Positions 17,462 to 26,999 are shown, counted from the stretch's first letter. The stretch: 64,000 nt of DNA from Comamonadaceae bacterium (GCA_014190675.1 BJGT01000004.1:1-64000); one strand, 5' to 3'. A program made the numbers and translations. Notes: generated by a model not told the origin, from the letters alone.

Positions 17462-19198
17462 ATGACATCCTCAGCCAAGAAAAAGCCTGAAGACTTGCGC
17501 AGCCAACAGTGGTTTGGCCGCCAAGACCGCGACGGCTTTGCCTACCGCAGCTGGCTCAAGGGCAAAGGCATACCGCAGGACCAGTTCGAAGGCCGCCCGG
17601 TCATCGGCATTTGCAACACCTTCAGTGAACTCACCCCCTGCAATTCACACTTTCGCACCCTGGCTGAGCAGGTCAAGATCGGCGTCTATGAGGCAGGCGG
17701 TTTTCCGCTCGAGTTTCCGGTGATGTCACTCGGCGAGGTCTTGCTGCGCCCCACCGCCATGCTGTACCGCAACCTCTCGAGCATGGATGTTGAGGAGAGC
17801 ATTCGCGGCAACCCGATCGACGGCGTCGTGCTGCTGATGGGCTGCGACAAAACCACGCCGGCGCTGATGATGGGTGCCGGCAGCGCCGACCTGCCCACCA
17901 TTGGTGTGAGTGGCGGGCCCATGCTCAACGGCAAATGGCGCGGCCAGGAGCTCGGCTCGGGCACCGGTGTCTGGAGCATGAGTGAGCAGGTACGCGCCGG
18001 CACCTTGAAGTTGCAAGAGTTTCTGGAAGCCGAGAGCTGCATGCACCGCAGCCACGGCCACTGCATGACCATGGGCACGGCCAGCACCATGGCCAGCATG
18101 ATCGAGGCCCTTGGCGTGGGCCTGCCTGGCAATGCGGCCTACCCGGCGGTGGACGGTCGGCGCAATGTGCTGGCCCGATCGGCCGGCCGGCGCATCGTGG
18201 ACATGGTGCATGAAGACTTGACGCTCTCACGCATCCTGACCCGCGAGGCATTTGAGAACGCCATCAAAACTCTGGCCGCCATTGGTGGCTCGACCAACGC
18301 CGTGATTCATTTGATTGCCATGGCCGGGCGTATCGGGCTCAAACTCACAGTGGATGACTTTGACCGCCTGGGCAGCGAACTGCCATGCCTGGTCAACCTG
18401 CAGCCCTCGGGCAAGTACTTGATGGAAGATTTTTGCTACGCCGGTGGCCTGCCCGCGGTGATGAAAGAAATCTCGGGCCACCTGCATCTCGATGCCCTGA
18501 CAGTCACCGGCAAGTCGATTCGGGACAATATCGCCGGGGCCGAGAACTTCAACCAGGACGTGATCAAACCCCTGAGCCAGCCCTTCATGGAAAAAGCCGG
18601 CATCGCCGTGTTGCGGGGTAATCTGTCACCCCGCGGCGCGGTGATCAAGCCGAGTGCCGCGACACCCGCCCTGATGGTGCATACCGGGCGCGCCGTGGTG
18701 TTCGAGAACATCGAGGAGTTCCACCGACTGATCGACGACGAGAGCCTGGACGTGGACGAGACCTGCGTGCTGGTGCTCAAGAACTGCGGCCCCAAGGGCT
18801 ACCCCGGCATGGCCGAAGTCGGCAATATGCCCTTGCCGCCCAAGGTCTTGCGCAAGGGCATTACCGACATGGTTCGTCTGAGCGATGCCCGCATGAGCGG
18901 TACCGCCTACGGCACGGTGATTCTGCACACCGCCCCTGAGGCTGCCGCAGGTGGGCCGCTGGCGGTGGTGCGCAATGGCGACATGATCGAGCTGGACGTG
19001 CCCAAACGCCGCCTGCACCTGCACATCAGCGATGAGGAGCTCACGAGTCGCCTGGCGCAATGGACTGCCCCGCCGCCGCCGCTGGACAGCGGCTACTGGA
19101 AGCTGTATGTCGACCATGTGCTGCAGGCCGACGAGGGCGTCGACTTTGATTTTCTGGTCGGGCGGCGTGGCGCTTTTGTACCGCGCGACAACCACTGA
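17462..19198 (+). CDS. IlvD/Edd-family dehydratase (sugar-acid, L-arabonate dehydratase-like)
   Basis: A 578-residue dehydratase. Three Cys sets for the Fe-S cluster are present: 'ELTPCNSH' (residue ~59), 'LLMGCDKTTPA' (~127) and 'HGHCMTMGTASTMAS' (~200). The opening 'LRSQQWFGRQDRDGFAYRSW' followed by 'IGICNTFSELTPCN' is typical of the pentonate (arabonate/xylonate) branch rather than of dihydroxy-acid dehydratase of valine synthesis. It would turn an aldonic acid into a 2-keto-3-deoxy acid. AGGAG lies 8 nt before the ATG. It is divergent from the GntR-TRAP run and probably acts on the acid that transporter brings in. Confidence 0.9.
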   Translation: MTSSAKKKPEDLRSQQWFGRQDRDGFAYRSWLKGKGIPQDQFEGRPVIGICNTFSELTPCNSHFRTLAEQVKIGVYEAGGFPLEFPVMSLGEVLLRPTAMLYRNLSSMDVEESIRGNPIDGVVLLMGCDKTTPALMMGAGSADLPTIGVSGGPMLNGKWRGQELGSGTGVWSMSEQVRAGTLKLQEFLEAESCMHRSHGHCMTMGTASTMASMIEALGVGLPGNAAYPAVDGRRNVLARSAGRRIVDMVHEDLTLSRILTREAFENAIKTLAAIGGSTNAVIHLIAMAGRIGLKLTVDDFDRLGSELPCLVNLQPSGKYLMEDFCYAGGLPAVMKEISGHLHLDALTVTGKSIRDNIAGAENFNQDVIKPLSQPFMEKAGIAVLRGNLSPRGAVIKPSAATPALMVHTGRAVVFENIEEFHRLIDDESLDVDETCVLVLKNCGPKGYPGMAEVGNMPLPPKVLRKGITDMVRLSDARMSGTAYGTVILHTAPEAAAGGPLAVVRNGDMIELDVPKRRLHLHISDEELTSRLAQWTAPPPPLDSGYWKLYVDHVLQADEGVDFDFLVGRRGAFVPRDNH

Positions 19199-19204
19199 GC
19201 CAAA

Positions 19205-20044
19205 TCAGCCGCGAAAACGCCGGCGCGTGAGCGCCAGCGCCAGCCAAAAACCACCCGCGCTGTAGACCAGCAGCACCAGGCCATGCTGCCAGGCTTGGCT
19301 TGGCCATTCGTCCATGAAGAGCGGACGCACCAGAGCCACGGCATTGGTCAGCGGCAGGCCCTGCGAAAGCAGCCGCACCAGCGGCGGCAGTTGTTCGAGC
19401 GGGAAGAAAATACCACTCAAGAACATCATCGGTGTGATGCACAGGGTGAAGTAATAGGTAAAAAAATCATAGCCCTTGGCCAGCGCATTAAAGACCAGCG
19501 CGATGCAGCTGAAGGTGACGCCCACGCCGAGCAGAATCGGCCAGGCCAGCAGCAGCTTGGGGCTGTGGCTGATGCCCAGGCACAGCATCACCAGCAGGAT
19601 CGCGCTGACCGTGAACAGGGACTTGAATGCAGCCCACAGCATTTCGGCCAGCACCACATCGTCCAGGCTGACCGGGGCGTTCATGATGCCGTCCCAGGTT
19701 TTCTGCACATGCATGCGAGAAAACGCCGAATAGAGAGCCTCGAAGGTGGCCGCGTTCATGGCGCTCATGCAAATCGAACCGCTGGCCAGAAACAGGATGT
19801 AAGGCACTTTGACATCAGCGCCGCCGGCAGCGCCCGGCAGCGTGATTTGCCCCACCAGCGCCCCCATGCCGTAACCAAATGCAAACAGCCACATCAAAGG
19901 CTCGGCAATATTACCTACCAGACTGGGGATGGCAAGCTTGCGCCAGACCAGCAGATTACGCAAAAACACCGGCCAAAACCGCCATGACAAACGGGGCGCG
20001 CGCCAAATGCTGTGGGCCGCAGCGGCGCTTGGCTGGGCGCTCAT
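19205..20044 (-). CDS. ABC-2 type transporter permease (NodJ-like)
   Basis: A 279-residue permease with six membrane helices and the ABC-2 consensus 'TPMMFLSGIFFPLEQLPP' in the last third. The start at 20044 (MSAQPSAAAAHS) is 1 bp after the upstream ATPase stop; longer in-frame readings run through that gene. 'FMDEWPSQAWQHGLVLLVYSAGGFWLALALTRRRFRG' closes the protein as in NodJ/DrrB-type exporters. With the ATPase it forms an exporter of unknown lipid-like or drug-like substrate. The end faces the dehydratase stop with a 6-bp gap. Confidence 0.88.
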   Translation of the reverse strand: MSAQPSAAAAHSIWRAPRLSWRFWPVFLRNLLVWRKLAIPSLVGNIAEPLMWLFAFGYGMGALVGQITLPGAAGGADVKVPYILFLASGSICMSAMNAATFEALYSAFSRMHVQKTWDGIMNAPVSLDDVVLAEMLWAAFKSLFTVSAILLVMLCLGISHSPKLLLAWPILLGVGVTFSCIALVFNALAKGYDFFTYYFTLCITPMMFLSGIFFPLEQLPPLVRLLSQGLPLTNAVALVRPLFMDEWPSQAWQHGLVLLVYSAGGFWLALALTRRRFRG

Positions 20045-20045
20045 A

Positions 20046-20984
20046 TCAAGCGCCCTCCCGAATTTGGCGTCCGGTGAGCTTGAGGAACAGGTCCTCCAAG
20101 TTGGCCGGTCGGTGCAGGGTGCGCAGCTGCGGGTAGGCTGACAGGGCCTGGAGCAGCGGCTTGGCGTCTTGGGTGTAAAAAAATACCGTCTCGCCGCTTT
20201 GCTCCACCCGGGCGGCCAGGTCGCGCAGCGGTGAGGCGAGCAGGGCCGGCGCGCCAAGCCCGAACACCTCGACCACATCGGGCTCGAGATGCTGCGCAAT
20301 CAGGGTGCGGGGTTGCCCCTCGGCAATTTTTTTGCCATGGTCAAGCACCAACAGGCGCGAGCACAGGCGTTCGGCCTCATCCATGAAGTGGGTGGTCAAC
20401 AGGATCGACTTGCCCTGCTGCAGCAACAACTGCAAGCGCTCCCACATCAAGTGCCGGGCCTGCGGATCCAGGCCAGTGGTCGGCTCATCGAGCAGCAGCA
20501 GGCGCGGGTCGTTGACCAGTGCACGGGCCAGGCTCAGCCGACGCTTCATGCCGCCGGACAATTCGCCCGGCTTGGCATTCGCCTTGTGCGTGAGCGAGGC
20601 GAACTCCAGCAAACCTGGAATACGGGCACGAATCTGCGCCTCTTTCATGCCAAAGTAGCGGCCATAAACCAACAGATTTTCAGCGCAGGTGAAATCCGGA
20701 TCCAGGGTGTCAAACTGGCTGACCACACCGAGTTGCGCCTTGATGGCCAGCGCATCCCGCGGCATCTGCCCGCCCAGTGCCTCGATTTGGCCGGCGTCTG
20801 GCACCGACAGGCCCAGGCACATGCGGATGGTGGTGGTTTTACCGGCGCCATTGGGGCCGATCACGCCCAGGCATTCACCTGCGGCAATGCCAAACGAGAG
20901 CCCATCAACCACCTTGGTGGCGCCATAGCTTTTGGACAAATTGCGGGCCGACAGCAGCCCAGCCTGCATGACTTGCTGCGGCAT
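20046..20984 (-). CDS. ABC transporter ATP-binding protein (NodI-like)
   Basis: A 312-residue ATPase with Walker A 'GPNGAGKTTT' (residues ~43-52), Q-loop 'VSQFDTLDPDFT', signature 'LSGGMKRRLSLARAL', Walker B 'LLLLDEPTTGLDPQ' and switch 'TTHFMDEA'. The 'VSQFDTLDPDFT' segment and the 90-residue C-terminal extension fit the NodI/DrrA group. Its ATG directly abuts the amn stop (TAAATG). The pair with the ABC-2 permease is clear; the substrate is not. In non-nodulating Burkholderiales these genes are usually named NodI/NodJ only by similarity. Confidence 0.9.
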   Translation of the reverse strand: MPQQVMQAGLLSARNLSKSYGATKVVDGLSFGIAAGECLGVIGPNGAGKTTTIRMCLGLSVPDAGQIEALGGQMPRDALAIKAQLGVVSQFDTLDPDFTCAENLLVYGRYFGMKEAQIRARIPGLLEFASLTHKANAKPGELSGGMKRRLSLARALVNDPRLLLLDEPTTGLDPQARHLMWERLQLLLQQGKSILLTTHFMDEAERLCSRLLVLDHGKKIAEGQPRTLIAQHLEPDVVEVFGLGAPALLASPLRDLAARVEQSGETVFFYTQDAKPLLQALSAYPQLRTLHRPANLEDLFLKLTGRQIREGA

Positions 20985-22475
20985 TTACTTGAAGGCTACT
21001 TCAGCAAAACTGCGCAGCTTGCGGCTGTGGAGTTGGTGCACACCGCGCTCTCGCAGCAACTCCAGCGCCCGCATACCCACCCGCAAATGCTGGTCGACCC
21101 GCTCGCGGTAAAAGTGGTCGGCCATACCGGGCAGCTTGATCTCGCCGTGCAGCGGCTTGTCGCTCACGCACAGCAAGGTGCCGTAAGGCACTCGGAACCG
21201 AAAGCCGTTGGCAGCGATGGTGGCGCTCTCCATGTCCATCGCCACCGCCCGGCTTTGGCTAAAGCGGCGCTGCGGGCCGTTGTCTGGCAGCAGTTCCCAG
21301 TTGCGGTTGTCGGTGCTCGCCACAGTGCCGGTGCGCATCACACGCTTGAGCTCGGGGCCGTGCAATTGCGTGACATCCGATACGGCGGCCTCGAGTGCCA
21401 CCTGAATCTCGGCCAGCGCCGGGATGGGTACCCACAGGGGCAGGTCTTCGTCCAGCACATGGTCTTCGCGCACATAGCCGTGGGCCAGCACATAGTCACC
21501 GAGCTGCTGGGAATTGCGCAAACCCGCGCAGTGGCCGAGCATGATCCAGGCATGGGGGCGCAGCACGGCAACATGGTCGGTCATGGTTTTGGCATTCGCC
21601 GGGCCAACACCAATGTTGACCATGCTGATGCCGCTGCGGTCAGAGCGTATCAAATGGTAGGCCGGCATTTGCGGCAAACGCGCAGGCAGTTTGCCCAGGG
21701 CGTCCTGCGCCAAGGCGGCTGCGCCGATGCGCCGGGTGAGCACATTGCCGGGCTCGACAAAAGCCACATACTCGCTGTTCGGGTCGGTCATGGCCTGATG
21801 GCCCAGGCGAACAAACTCGTCGATATAAAACTGGTAGTTGGTGAACAGCAAAAAATTCTGGAAATACTCTGCCGCAGTACCGGTGTAATGGCGCAGGCGT
21901 TGCAGCGAGTAGTCCACCCGCTGCGCAGTAAACAGGGCCAGCGGCTGGGCCTCGCCTGGGCGCGGCACATAAGTGCCGTTGGCAATACCGTCATCCATAG
22001 CGCTCAGATCAGGCAGATCAAACACATCGCGCATCAACTGCCGCCGCTCGAGACTCAAGCTGCCCTCAAGATGGTCTTGATCAGCAAAGGAAAAGTGCAC
22101 TGGGATCGGCTGCGAGCTGGTACCCACCTCCAGCTCAACCCCATGGTTTTGTATCAACAGCGTGAACTGCTCGAGGTAATACTCGGCGAACAGGTCGGGG
22201 CGCGTGAGTGTGGTCTCAAAACGCCCGGGTCCAGCAACAAAGCCGTAGCTCAGGCGAGCGTCCTGCAGGCCCTGGCGTGCCACGGTGTCGGTCTGGATGC
22301 GCACAAAGGGGTAGCAGGCCCGCACATGGCCTGGCAGGGTTTCGCCTGCCACAAAGCGACGCATGGCGCTGCGCAGGTGCGACAGGCTGCTGTCATAAAT
22401 CTCCTGGGCTTTGGCCAGGGCCGCCGCCGGATCACGAAAACTTGATGGGGCGATGAAAGCAGGCAGGTAAGACAT
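20985..22475 (-). CDS. amn: AMP nucleosidase
   Basis: A 496-residue protein that matches AMP nucleosidase along its length (E. coli Amn has 484). It hydrolyses AMP to adenine and ribose 5-phosphate. The N-terminal regulatory part has 'ARLSYGFVAGPGRFETTLTRPDLF', and the C-terminal nucleoside phosphorylase fold carries 'NIGVGPANAKT' and 'AVAMDMESATIAANGFRFRVPYGTLLCVSDKPLHGE', where the conserved Glu and Asp bind ribose and base. The ATG at 22475 gives the standard start 'MSYLPAFIAP'. It is divergent from gshA and runs without gap into an exporter ATPase. Confidence 0.94.
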   Translation of the reverse strand: MSYLPAFIAPSSFRDPAAALAKAQEIYDSSLSHLRSAMRRFVAGETLPGHVRACYPFVRIQTDTVARQGLQDARLSYGFVAGPGRFETTLTRPDLFAEYYLEQFTLLIQNHGVELEVGTSSQPIPVHFSFADQDHLEGSLSLERRQLMRDVFDLPDLSAMDDGIANGTYVPRPGEAQPLALFTAQRVDYSLQRLRHYTGTAAEYFQNFLLFTNYQFYIDEFVRLGHQAMTDPNSEYVAFVEPGNVLTRRIGAAALAQDALGKLPARLPQMPAYHLIRSDRSGISMVNIGVGPANAKTMTDHVAVLRPHAWIMLGHCAGLRNSQQLGDYVLAHGYVREDHVLDEDLPLWVPIPALAEIQVALEAAVSDVTQLHGPELKRVMRTGTVASTDNRNWELLPDNGPQRRFSQSRAVAMDMESATIAANGFRFRVPYGTLLCVSDKPLHGEIKLPGMADHFYRERVDQHLRVGMRALELLRERGVHQLHSRKLRSFAEVAFK

Positions 22476-22581
22476 CCCGTGGATTATCGGTGCTTCACGC
22501 GACTCGCTGACGCACCGCTGCGGCGCGCGGCGCTTAAAACTGCCATACTCAGCCCGGTTTTTGACGAGGAAGTCCGTACCC

Positions 22582-24144
22582 ATGCTGAAGTTCACATGCT
22601 GCGATGCGCTGCGCGAGTTTGCCAGCAGCAGCCAAGCCCAGGTTTTGCGGGGCATCACCCGCGGTTTTGAGCGCGAATGCCTGCGGGTGGATGCCTCCGG
22701 CGTGCTGGCCCGTACACCGCACCCCCGGGCGTTTGGCTCTAAGCTCACCCACCCCTGGATCACCACCGACTACGCCGAAGCGCTGCTGGAGTTCATCACC
22801 CCGCCTTCGCAGGATCTGGATTTCCCGCTGGAGTTTCTGCGCGACATACACCGCTTCGTGGCGCCGAAGCTAGGCTCAGAACTGATGTGGGCTGGCTCCA
22901 TGCCCTGCCCCATCAGCGACGATGCCGACATCGAACTAGCCGATTACGGAAGCTCGCATGCTGCGCGCTTCAAGCAGGTCTACCGCGAAGGGCTGGGGCT
23001 GCGCTATGGCCGTCGGATGCAGGCCATCGCAGGGGCGCACTACAACTGGTCGCTGCCGGCAGAGTTTTGGACCAGCCTGCAGGACCTTTGCCAGCCGGAG
23101 CAGGCCGGGCTTGACTTTGTCAGCGAACGCTACTTTGCCCTGGCGCGCAATTTTTTGCGTTACAGCTGGCTGATTCCCTACCTGTTTGGCGCCTCGCCGG
23201 CCCTGAGCACATCGTTCTTGCAGGGGCAAAAGGCTGACTTGCTGGAACTGCTGCCGGGCACGTTGTATGGCCCCGATGCCACCAGCCTGCGCATGAGTGA
23301 CCTGGGCTACCAAAACCGTGCGCAGGCCAACCTGCAAGTGAGCTTCAACTCGCTGGCCGACTACACCCAGGCGCTGGAGACCGCCATCCGCACCCCCGAC
23401 CCTTTTTATCAGGCCATTGGCGTTTGCGAGGGCGGGCACTGGCGGCAACTCAATGCCAACTTGCTGCAAATTGAAAATGAGTTTTACGCGGGTATACGGC
23501 CCAAGCGCATTGGCAAACAGGGCGAGCGGCCGGCCAAGGCGCTGCAAGCCTATGGCGTGGAATACCTGGAAGTCCGGTTGTTTGACCTCAACCCAAGCCT
23601 GGATATTGGCATTGCACCCGAGCAGGGAAATTTTGCGGACATGCTGCTGCTGATGTGCTTGTTTCGCGACAGCCCGCCCATCAGCAGCCGGGAACAGGCC
23701 GAGAACAACGAGAACAAGCGGCGCGTGGTGCACCACGGCCGGGCGAGTGATTTGCAATTGCTGGCGCATAACCGCGAACAAGCCATGCGGCCCTTGGCCC
23801 ATGCGCTGTTTGAAGACCTGCTGCCCTTTGCCGAGATGCTCGACGCCGCCTACAGCGGCCAGCGCTACAGCCAGACACTGAGCGCCCTGCGCCAGCGCAT
23901 CGACCATCCCGAGCTCACCCCGTCGGCCCAGGTGCTCGAAGGCGTGCATCAGGCCGGCGGGTTCCAAAGCTACAGCCTGGCTCTGGCGCACCAACACCAG
24001 CAAAACTTGCTCACGCAAGCGCTAGAACCGGCCACCAGCGCACGGTTTGAGGCGAGTGTGCAAGCCTCGCTAAGCCGGCAAGTGCAACTCGAGGCCGCCG
24101 AGCAGGGCAGCTTTGAAGACCACGTGGCCCGCTATTACGCCTGA
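22582..24144 (+). CDS. gshA: Glutamate-cysteine ligase
   Basis: A 520-residue enzyme of the proteobacterial GshA type (E. coli 518), which joins glutamate and cysteine with ATP in the first step of glutathione synthesis. Diagnostic segments are 'GFERECLRVDASG' near residue 35, 'HPWITTDYAEALLEFITPP', 'GRRMQAIAGAHYNWSLP' and 'GVEYLEVRLFDLNP'. I take the ATG at 22582 rather than the TTG at 22561 because it has a GAGGAAGT site 10 nt upstream and gives the family length. It is divergent from amn over 106 bp and is followed by dbpA. Confidence 0.94.
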   Translation: MLKFTCCDALREFASSSQAQVLRGITRGFERECLRVDASGVLARTPHPRAFGSKLTHPWITTDYAEALLEFITPPSQDLDFPLEFLRDIHRFVAPKLGSELMWAGSMPCPISDDADIELADYGSSHAARFKQVYREGLGLRYGRRMQAIAGAHYNWSLPAEFWTSLQDLCQPEQAGLDFVSERYFALARNFLRYSWLIPYLFGASPALSTSFLQGQKADLLELLPGTLYGPDATSLRMSDLGYQNRAQANLQVSFNSLADYTQALETAIRTPDPFYQAIGVCEGGHWRQLNANLLQIENEFYAGIRPKRIGKQGERPAKALQAYGVEYLEVRLFDLNPSLDIGIAPEQGNFADMLLLMCLFRDSPPISSREQAENNENKRRVVHHGRASDLQLLAHNREQAMRPLAHALFEDLLPFAEMLDAAYSGQRYSQTLSALRQRIDHPELTPSAQVLEGVHQAGGFQSYSLALAHQHQQNLLTQALEPATSARFEASVQASLSRQVQLEAAEQGSFEDHVARYYA

Positions 24145-24166
24145 CCACCAGACAGTCGGATCCGCC

Positions 24167-25624
24167 ATGCTCCCAAGCGACACCCAAGCCCAAGCAATAC
24201 CCGAGCGCGCCGCCGGCACCGTCCCCGTCACGGGGCCCGGCCCGTCAGGGGAGAACTGCTTTTCAAGCCTGCTGCTGGAGCCCGCCGTTTTGACCAATCT
24301 GGCGCAGCTCGGCTACCACCAGATGACGCCTATTCAGGCCGCCAGCCTGCCTGCGGCTTTGGCCGGGCAGGACCTGATTGCCCAGGCGCAAACCGGCAGT
24401 GGCAAAACCGCAGCCTTTGGCCTGGCAGCACTTGCCCGCCTGAACCCGCGCCGCTTTGCCGTGCAAACCCTGGTGCTGTGCCCGACCCGGGAACTCGCTG
24501 ACCAGGTGAGCACCGAGTTGCGCCGCTTGGCCCGTGCCACCGGCAACATCAAGATCCTTAGCCTGTGCGGTGGCGTGGCCCTGCGCGGACAGCGCGCCTC
24601 GCTGGAGCAGGGCGCCCATATCGCGGTGGGCACGCCCGGGCGCATCATGGACCATCTGGCGCGGGGCTACCTGGCACTTGACGCACTCAACACGCTGGTG
24701 CTCGACGAGGCCGACCGCATGCTCGATATGGGCTTTTTTGAAGATATGGCGACTGTCATCAAACAGTGCCCCAAAGACCGCCAAACCCTGCTCTTCTCGG
24801 CCACCTACCCCGAGGGCATCGACAAGCTGGCCGCCGAATTCATGCGTGAGCCAAGGCACATCAAGGCCCAGAGCGCACCAGCCCAGGGCGCGATTGAAGA
24901 GCGCTTCTACCAGGTGACTCAGGATCAGCGTTTGGCCGCGGTAGCCCAGTTGCTCATGCACTTTCGGCCGATCAGCACCCTGGCGTTTTGCAACACCCGG
25001 CAACAATGCCGGGAACTGCTTGGCAGCTTGCAACAACAGGGCTTTAGTGCCTTGGCACTGTCTGGCGATCTCGAACAACGCGAGCGGGACTTGGTGCTGG
25101 CACAGTTTGCCAACCGCAGCTGCTCGGTGCTGGTGGCCACCGACCTGGCATCGCGCGGGCTAGACATCGCACAGCTCGAAGCCGTCATCAATGTCGACAC
25201 CACGCCAGACCCCGAGGTGTATGTGCACCGCATCGGTCGCACCGGCCGCGCTGGCGAATCTGGTCTGGCGCTCAGCCTGGCCGGCCTGCATGAGATGGGT
25301 TTTGTTGGCCGTATCGAGCAGTATCAGCACCGCGAATCGGTCTGGTACCCACTCAACAGCCTGACACCAACTGGCAGCGGTCCGCTGCAGCCGCCCATGG
25401 TGACGCTGCAAATCTTGGGTGGGCGCAAAGAAAAAATTCGCCCCGGCGATGTGCTGGGGGCCCTGACCGCAGACGCGGGCTTTGCACGCGAGCAAATCGG
25501 CAAAATCAATGTCACCGAGTTCACCACTTTTGTAGCGGTGAGGCGCGACATTGCGCTGCAGGCCATGGATAAACTCAACGCCGGGAAAATCAAAGGCAAA
25601 GGCGTCAAAGTACGCTTGGTTTAG
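24167..25624 (+). CDS. dbpA: ATP-dependent RNA helicase DbpA
   Basis: A 485-residue DEAD-box helicase: 'AQTGSGKT' (motif I), 'PTRELA' (Ia), 'TPGR' (Ib), 'VLDEADRMLDMGF' (II), 'FSATYP' (III; usually SAT), 'VATDLASRGLDI' (V) and 'HRIGRTGRAG' (VI). The last ~75 residues ('MVTLQILGGRKEKIRPGDVLGAL...KIKGKGVKVRLV') are the DbpA RNA-binding domain, which recognises hairpin 92 of 23S rRNA during 50S assembly. The ATG at 24167 lies 22 bp after gshA; an earlier in-frame ATG at 24113 lies inside gshA. Confidence 0.94.
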   Translation: MLPSDTQAQAIPERAAGTVPVTGPGPSGENCFSSLLLEPAVLTNLAQLGYHQMTPIQAASLPAALAGQDLIAQAQTGSGKTAAFGLAALARLNPRRFAVQTLVLCPTRELADQVSTELRRLARATGNIKILSLCGGVALRGQRASLEQGAHIAVGTPGRIMDHLARGYLALDALNTLVLDEADRMLDMGFFEDMATVIKQCPKDRQTLLFSATYPEGIDKLAAEFMREPRHIKAQSAPAQGAIEERFYQVTQDQRLAAVAQLLMHFRPISTLAFCNTRQQCRELLGSLQQQGFSALALSGDLEQRERDLVLAQFANRSCSVLVATDLASRGLDIAQLEAVINVDTTPDPEVYVHRIGRTGRAGESGLALSLAGLHEMGFVGRIEQYQHRESVWYPLNSLTPTGSGPLQPPMVTLQILGGRKEKIRPGDVLGALTADAGFAREQIGKINVTEFTTFVAVRRDIALQAMDKLNAGKIKGKGVKVRLV

Positions 25625-25753
25625 CCTCGTCATTGCGGCTTGTAGGCGAAATTCTGACGTGCTTTACAGCGACTTCCTGACTTCAGGCGACAGACCCCGG
25701 GACTAAAGTTCTTCGGTGCGCTCAAGCGCCCTGAAACCCACCGGAGATGCCAG

Positions 25754-25987
25754 ATGAAGACCGCCGAAATTAGCCTCAACCCATTCAGTCTGATGATGGA
25801 GCCCGAGTTGGTTTTGCAGGCCATGGAGCGCTCAGAGCAACTCCAGCGCCTGCGCCGGCACAAATTGCGCCCGCTCGACAGGCCCCTGATTCCCTACACA
25901 CAGCAGAACCTGGACAGCCGCGCCGCCTTCGATGCGGCGATTGAGGCTGAAGAATTTGAGGTCCTGGAGATCGAACTGCTGAACTGA
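25754..25987 (+). CDS. Small hypothetical protein, 77 residues
   Basis: A 77-residue protein I do not recognise. It has a hydrophobic/acidic N-terminal third ('NPFSLMMEPELVLQAMERSEQL'), a basic middle ('RLRRHKLRPLDRPLIP') and an acidic end ('AIEAEEFEVLEIELLN'), with no Cys and no membrane segment. CCGGAG sits 6-7 nt before the ATG, and codon use is like the neighbours, so I believe it is expressed. Predicted to be mostly helical and cytoplasmic. It stands alone, 129 bp after dbpA, with its own leader. Confidence 0.65.
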   Translation: MKTAEISLNPFSLMMEPELVLQAMERSEQLQRLRRHKLRPLDRPLIPYTQQNLDSRAAFDAAIEAEEFEVLEIELLN

Positions 25988-26102
25988 CCCCGCGCCAGGC
26001 AGGCGCCACAGTGCCCGGCGTTTTGGGCAGCAACTCGGTGTTCAGGTGCTGTGCCCCACCCCTGGCGGTGCGACCATGACGACTACTGCGGCTGCGCTGC
26101 TC

Positions 26103-26867
26103 TCAGCGCTTGAGCGTGACGCCGCCGTCCACCACCAGGGTTTCACCCACCACGTAGTCGCCAGCACGCGAGGCCAGGTAAATCGCAGCGCCCGCCATGT
26201 CCTGGTCCAGGCCAATACGGCCGGCCGGAATCTGGGCTGCCACTTCAGCGCTGCGGTCCCGCGCATCCCGGTTCATCTCCGAGGCAAAGGCGCCCGGGGC
26301 AATCGCGGTGACTGCAATGTTGTCCTGGATCAGGCGCAGCGCCATGCGCCGGGTCAGGTGCACCAGGCCGGCTTTGCTGGCGGCATAGGAGTAGGTTTCT
26401 AGCGGGTTGACTGACACACCGTCAATCGAAGCGATGTTGATCACTTTGGCCACCCGCTGCTTGCCGGCCAGGCGCAGATGAGCCGCCAGGGCCTGGGTCA
26501 GGAAAAACGGCGCTTTCAGGTTCAGGTCCACCACCTTGTCCCAGCCACTCTCGGGAAAGTCGTCAAACGGCGCGCCCCAGGCAGCGCCGGCGTTGTTGAC
26601 CAATATATCGAGTCGCTGCTCGTGCGCCGCGAAGGCTGTTGCCAGCGCCTGGGCGCCGGCAACCGTCGAGACATCGGCGGGCAGGGAGACACAATGACCC
26701 AAAGCCGCCAATTCGCTCGCTGCCTGATCACAGACCTGCGCCTTGCGCGACGAGATATAGACCTTGGCCCCCTGGGCCAAAAAACCCGCTGCAATCATGC
26801 GTCCGATACCGCGCGAGCCACCTGTAATCAGGGCGATTCGGCCTTCAAGAGAAAAAAGTTTGTCCAT
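26103..26867 (-). CDS. Short-chain dehydrogenase/reductase (FabG/RhlG-like)
   Basis: A 254-residue SDR with 'TGGSRGIGRMIAAGF' (NADP-type glycine motif), 'NNAGAAWGAPFDDFPESGWDKV', catalytic Ser in 'NIASIDG', Tyr/Lys in 'YSYAASKAG' and 'VVDGGVTLKR' at the end. The 'NNAGAAWG' and 'PFFLTQAL' segments resemble RhlG-like 3-ketoacyl reductases. Two ATGs are possible: the one at 26867 is 8 nt from GGAG, whereas that at 26873 is only 2 nt away, so I take 26867. It is monocistronic and divergent from the small gene at 27000. Confidence 0.88.
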   Translation of the reverse strand: MDKLFSLEGRIALITGGSRGIGRMIAAGFLAQGAKVYISSRKAQVCDQAASELAALGHCVSLPADVSTVAGAQALATAFAAHEQRLDILVNNAGAAWGAPFDDFPESGWDKVVDLNLKAPFFLTQALAAHLRLAGKQRVAKVINIASIDGVSVNPLETYSYAASKAGLVHLTRRMALRLIQDNIAVTAIAPGAFASEMNRDARDRSAEVAAQIPAGRIGLDQDMAGAAIYLASRAGDYVVGETLVVDGGVTLKR

Positions 26868-26999
26868 CGTCATCGCTCCTTTTTGAGGTCTGAGCTTAGC
26901 TTGATGCCGCGAGGGCGACAGTCACTTGGGCGGCAGGTGCCGGGCAGCGCGCAAGTGCAGGGATAATCAGGTCCTTTTTCTCTCAATGGAGTCCGTGTC

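Noticed and set aside
20289-22445. A 718-codon open frame on the plus strand opposite amn and the exporter ATPase
   Set aside because: It mirrors two well-defined genes; Gly/Gln/His/Arg-rich translation without any domain is the usual antisense shadow of high-GC coding DNA.
25700-25753. CTAAAGTT resembling the -35 of a flagellar sigma-28 promoter
   Set aside because: No GCCGATAA-like -10 at the needed 15-bp distance.
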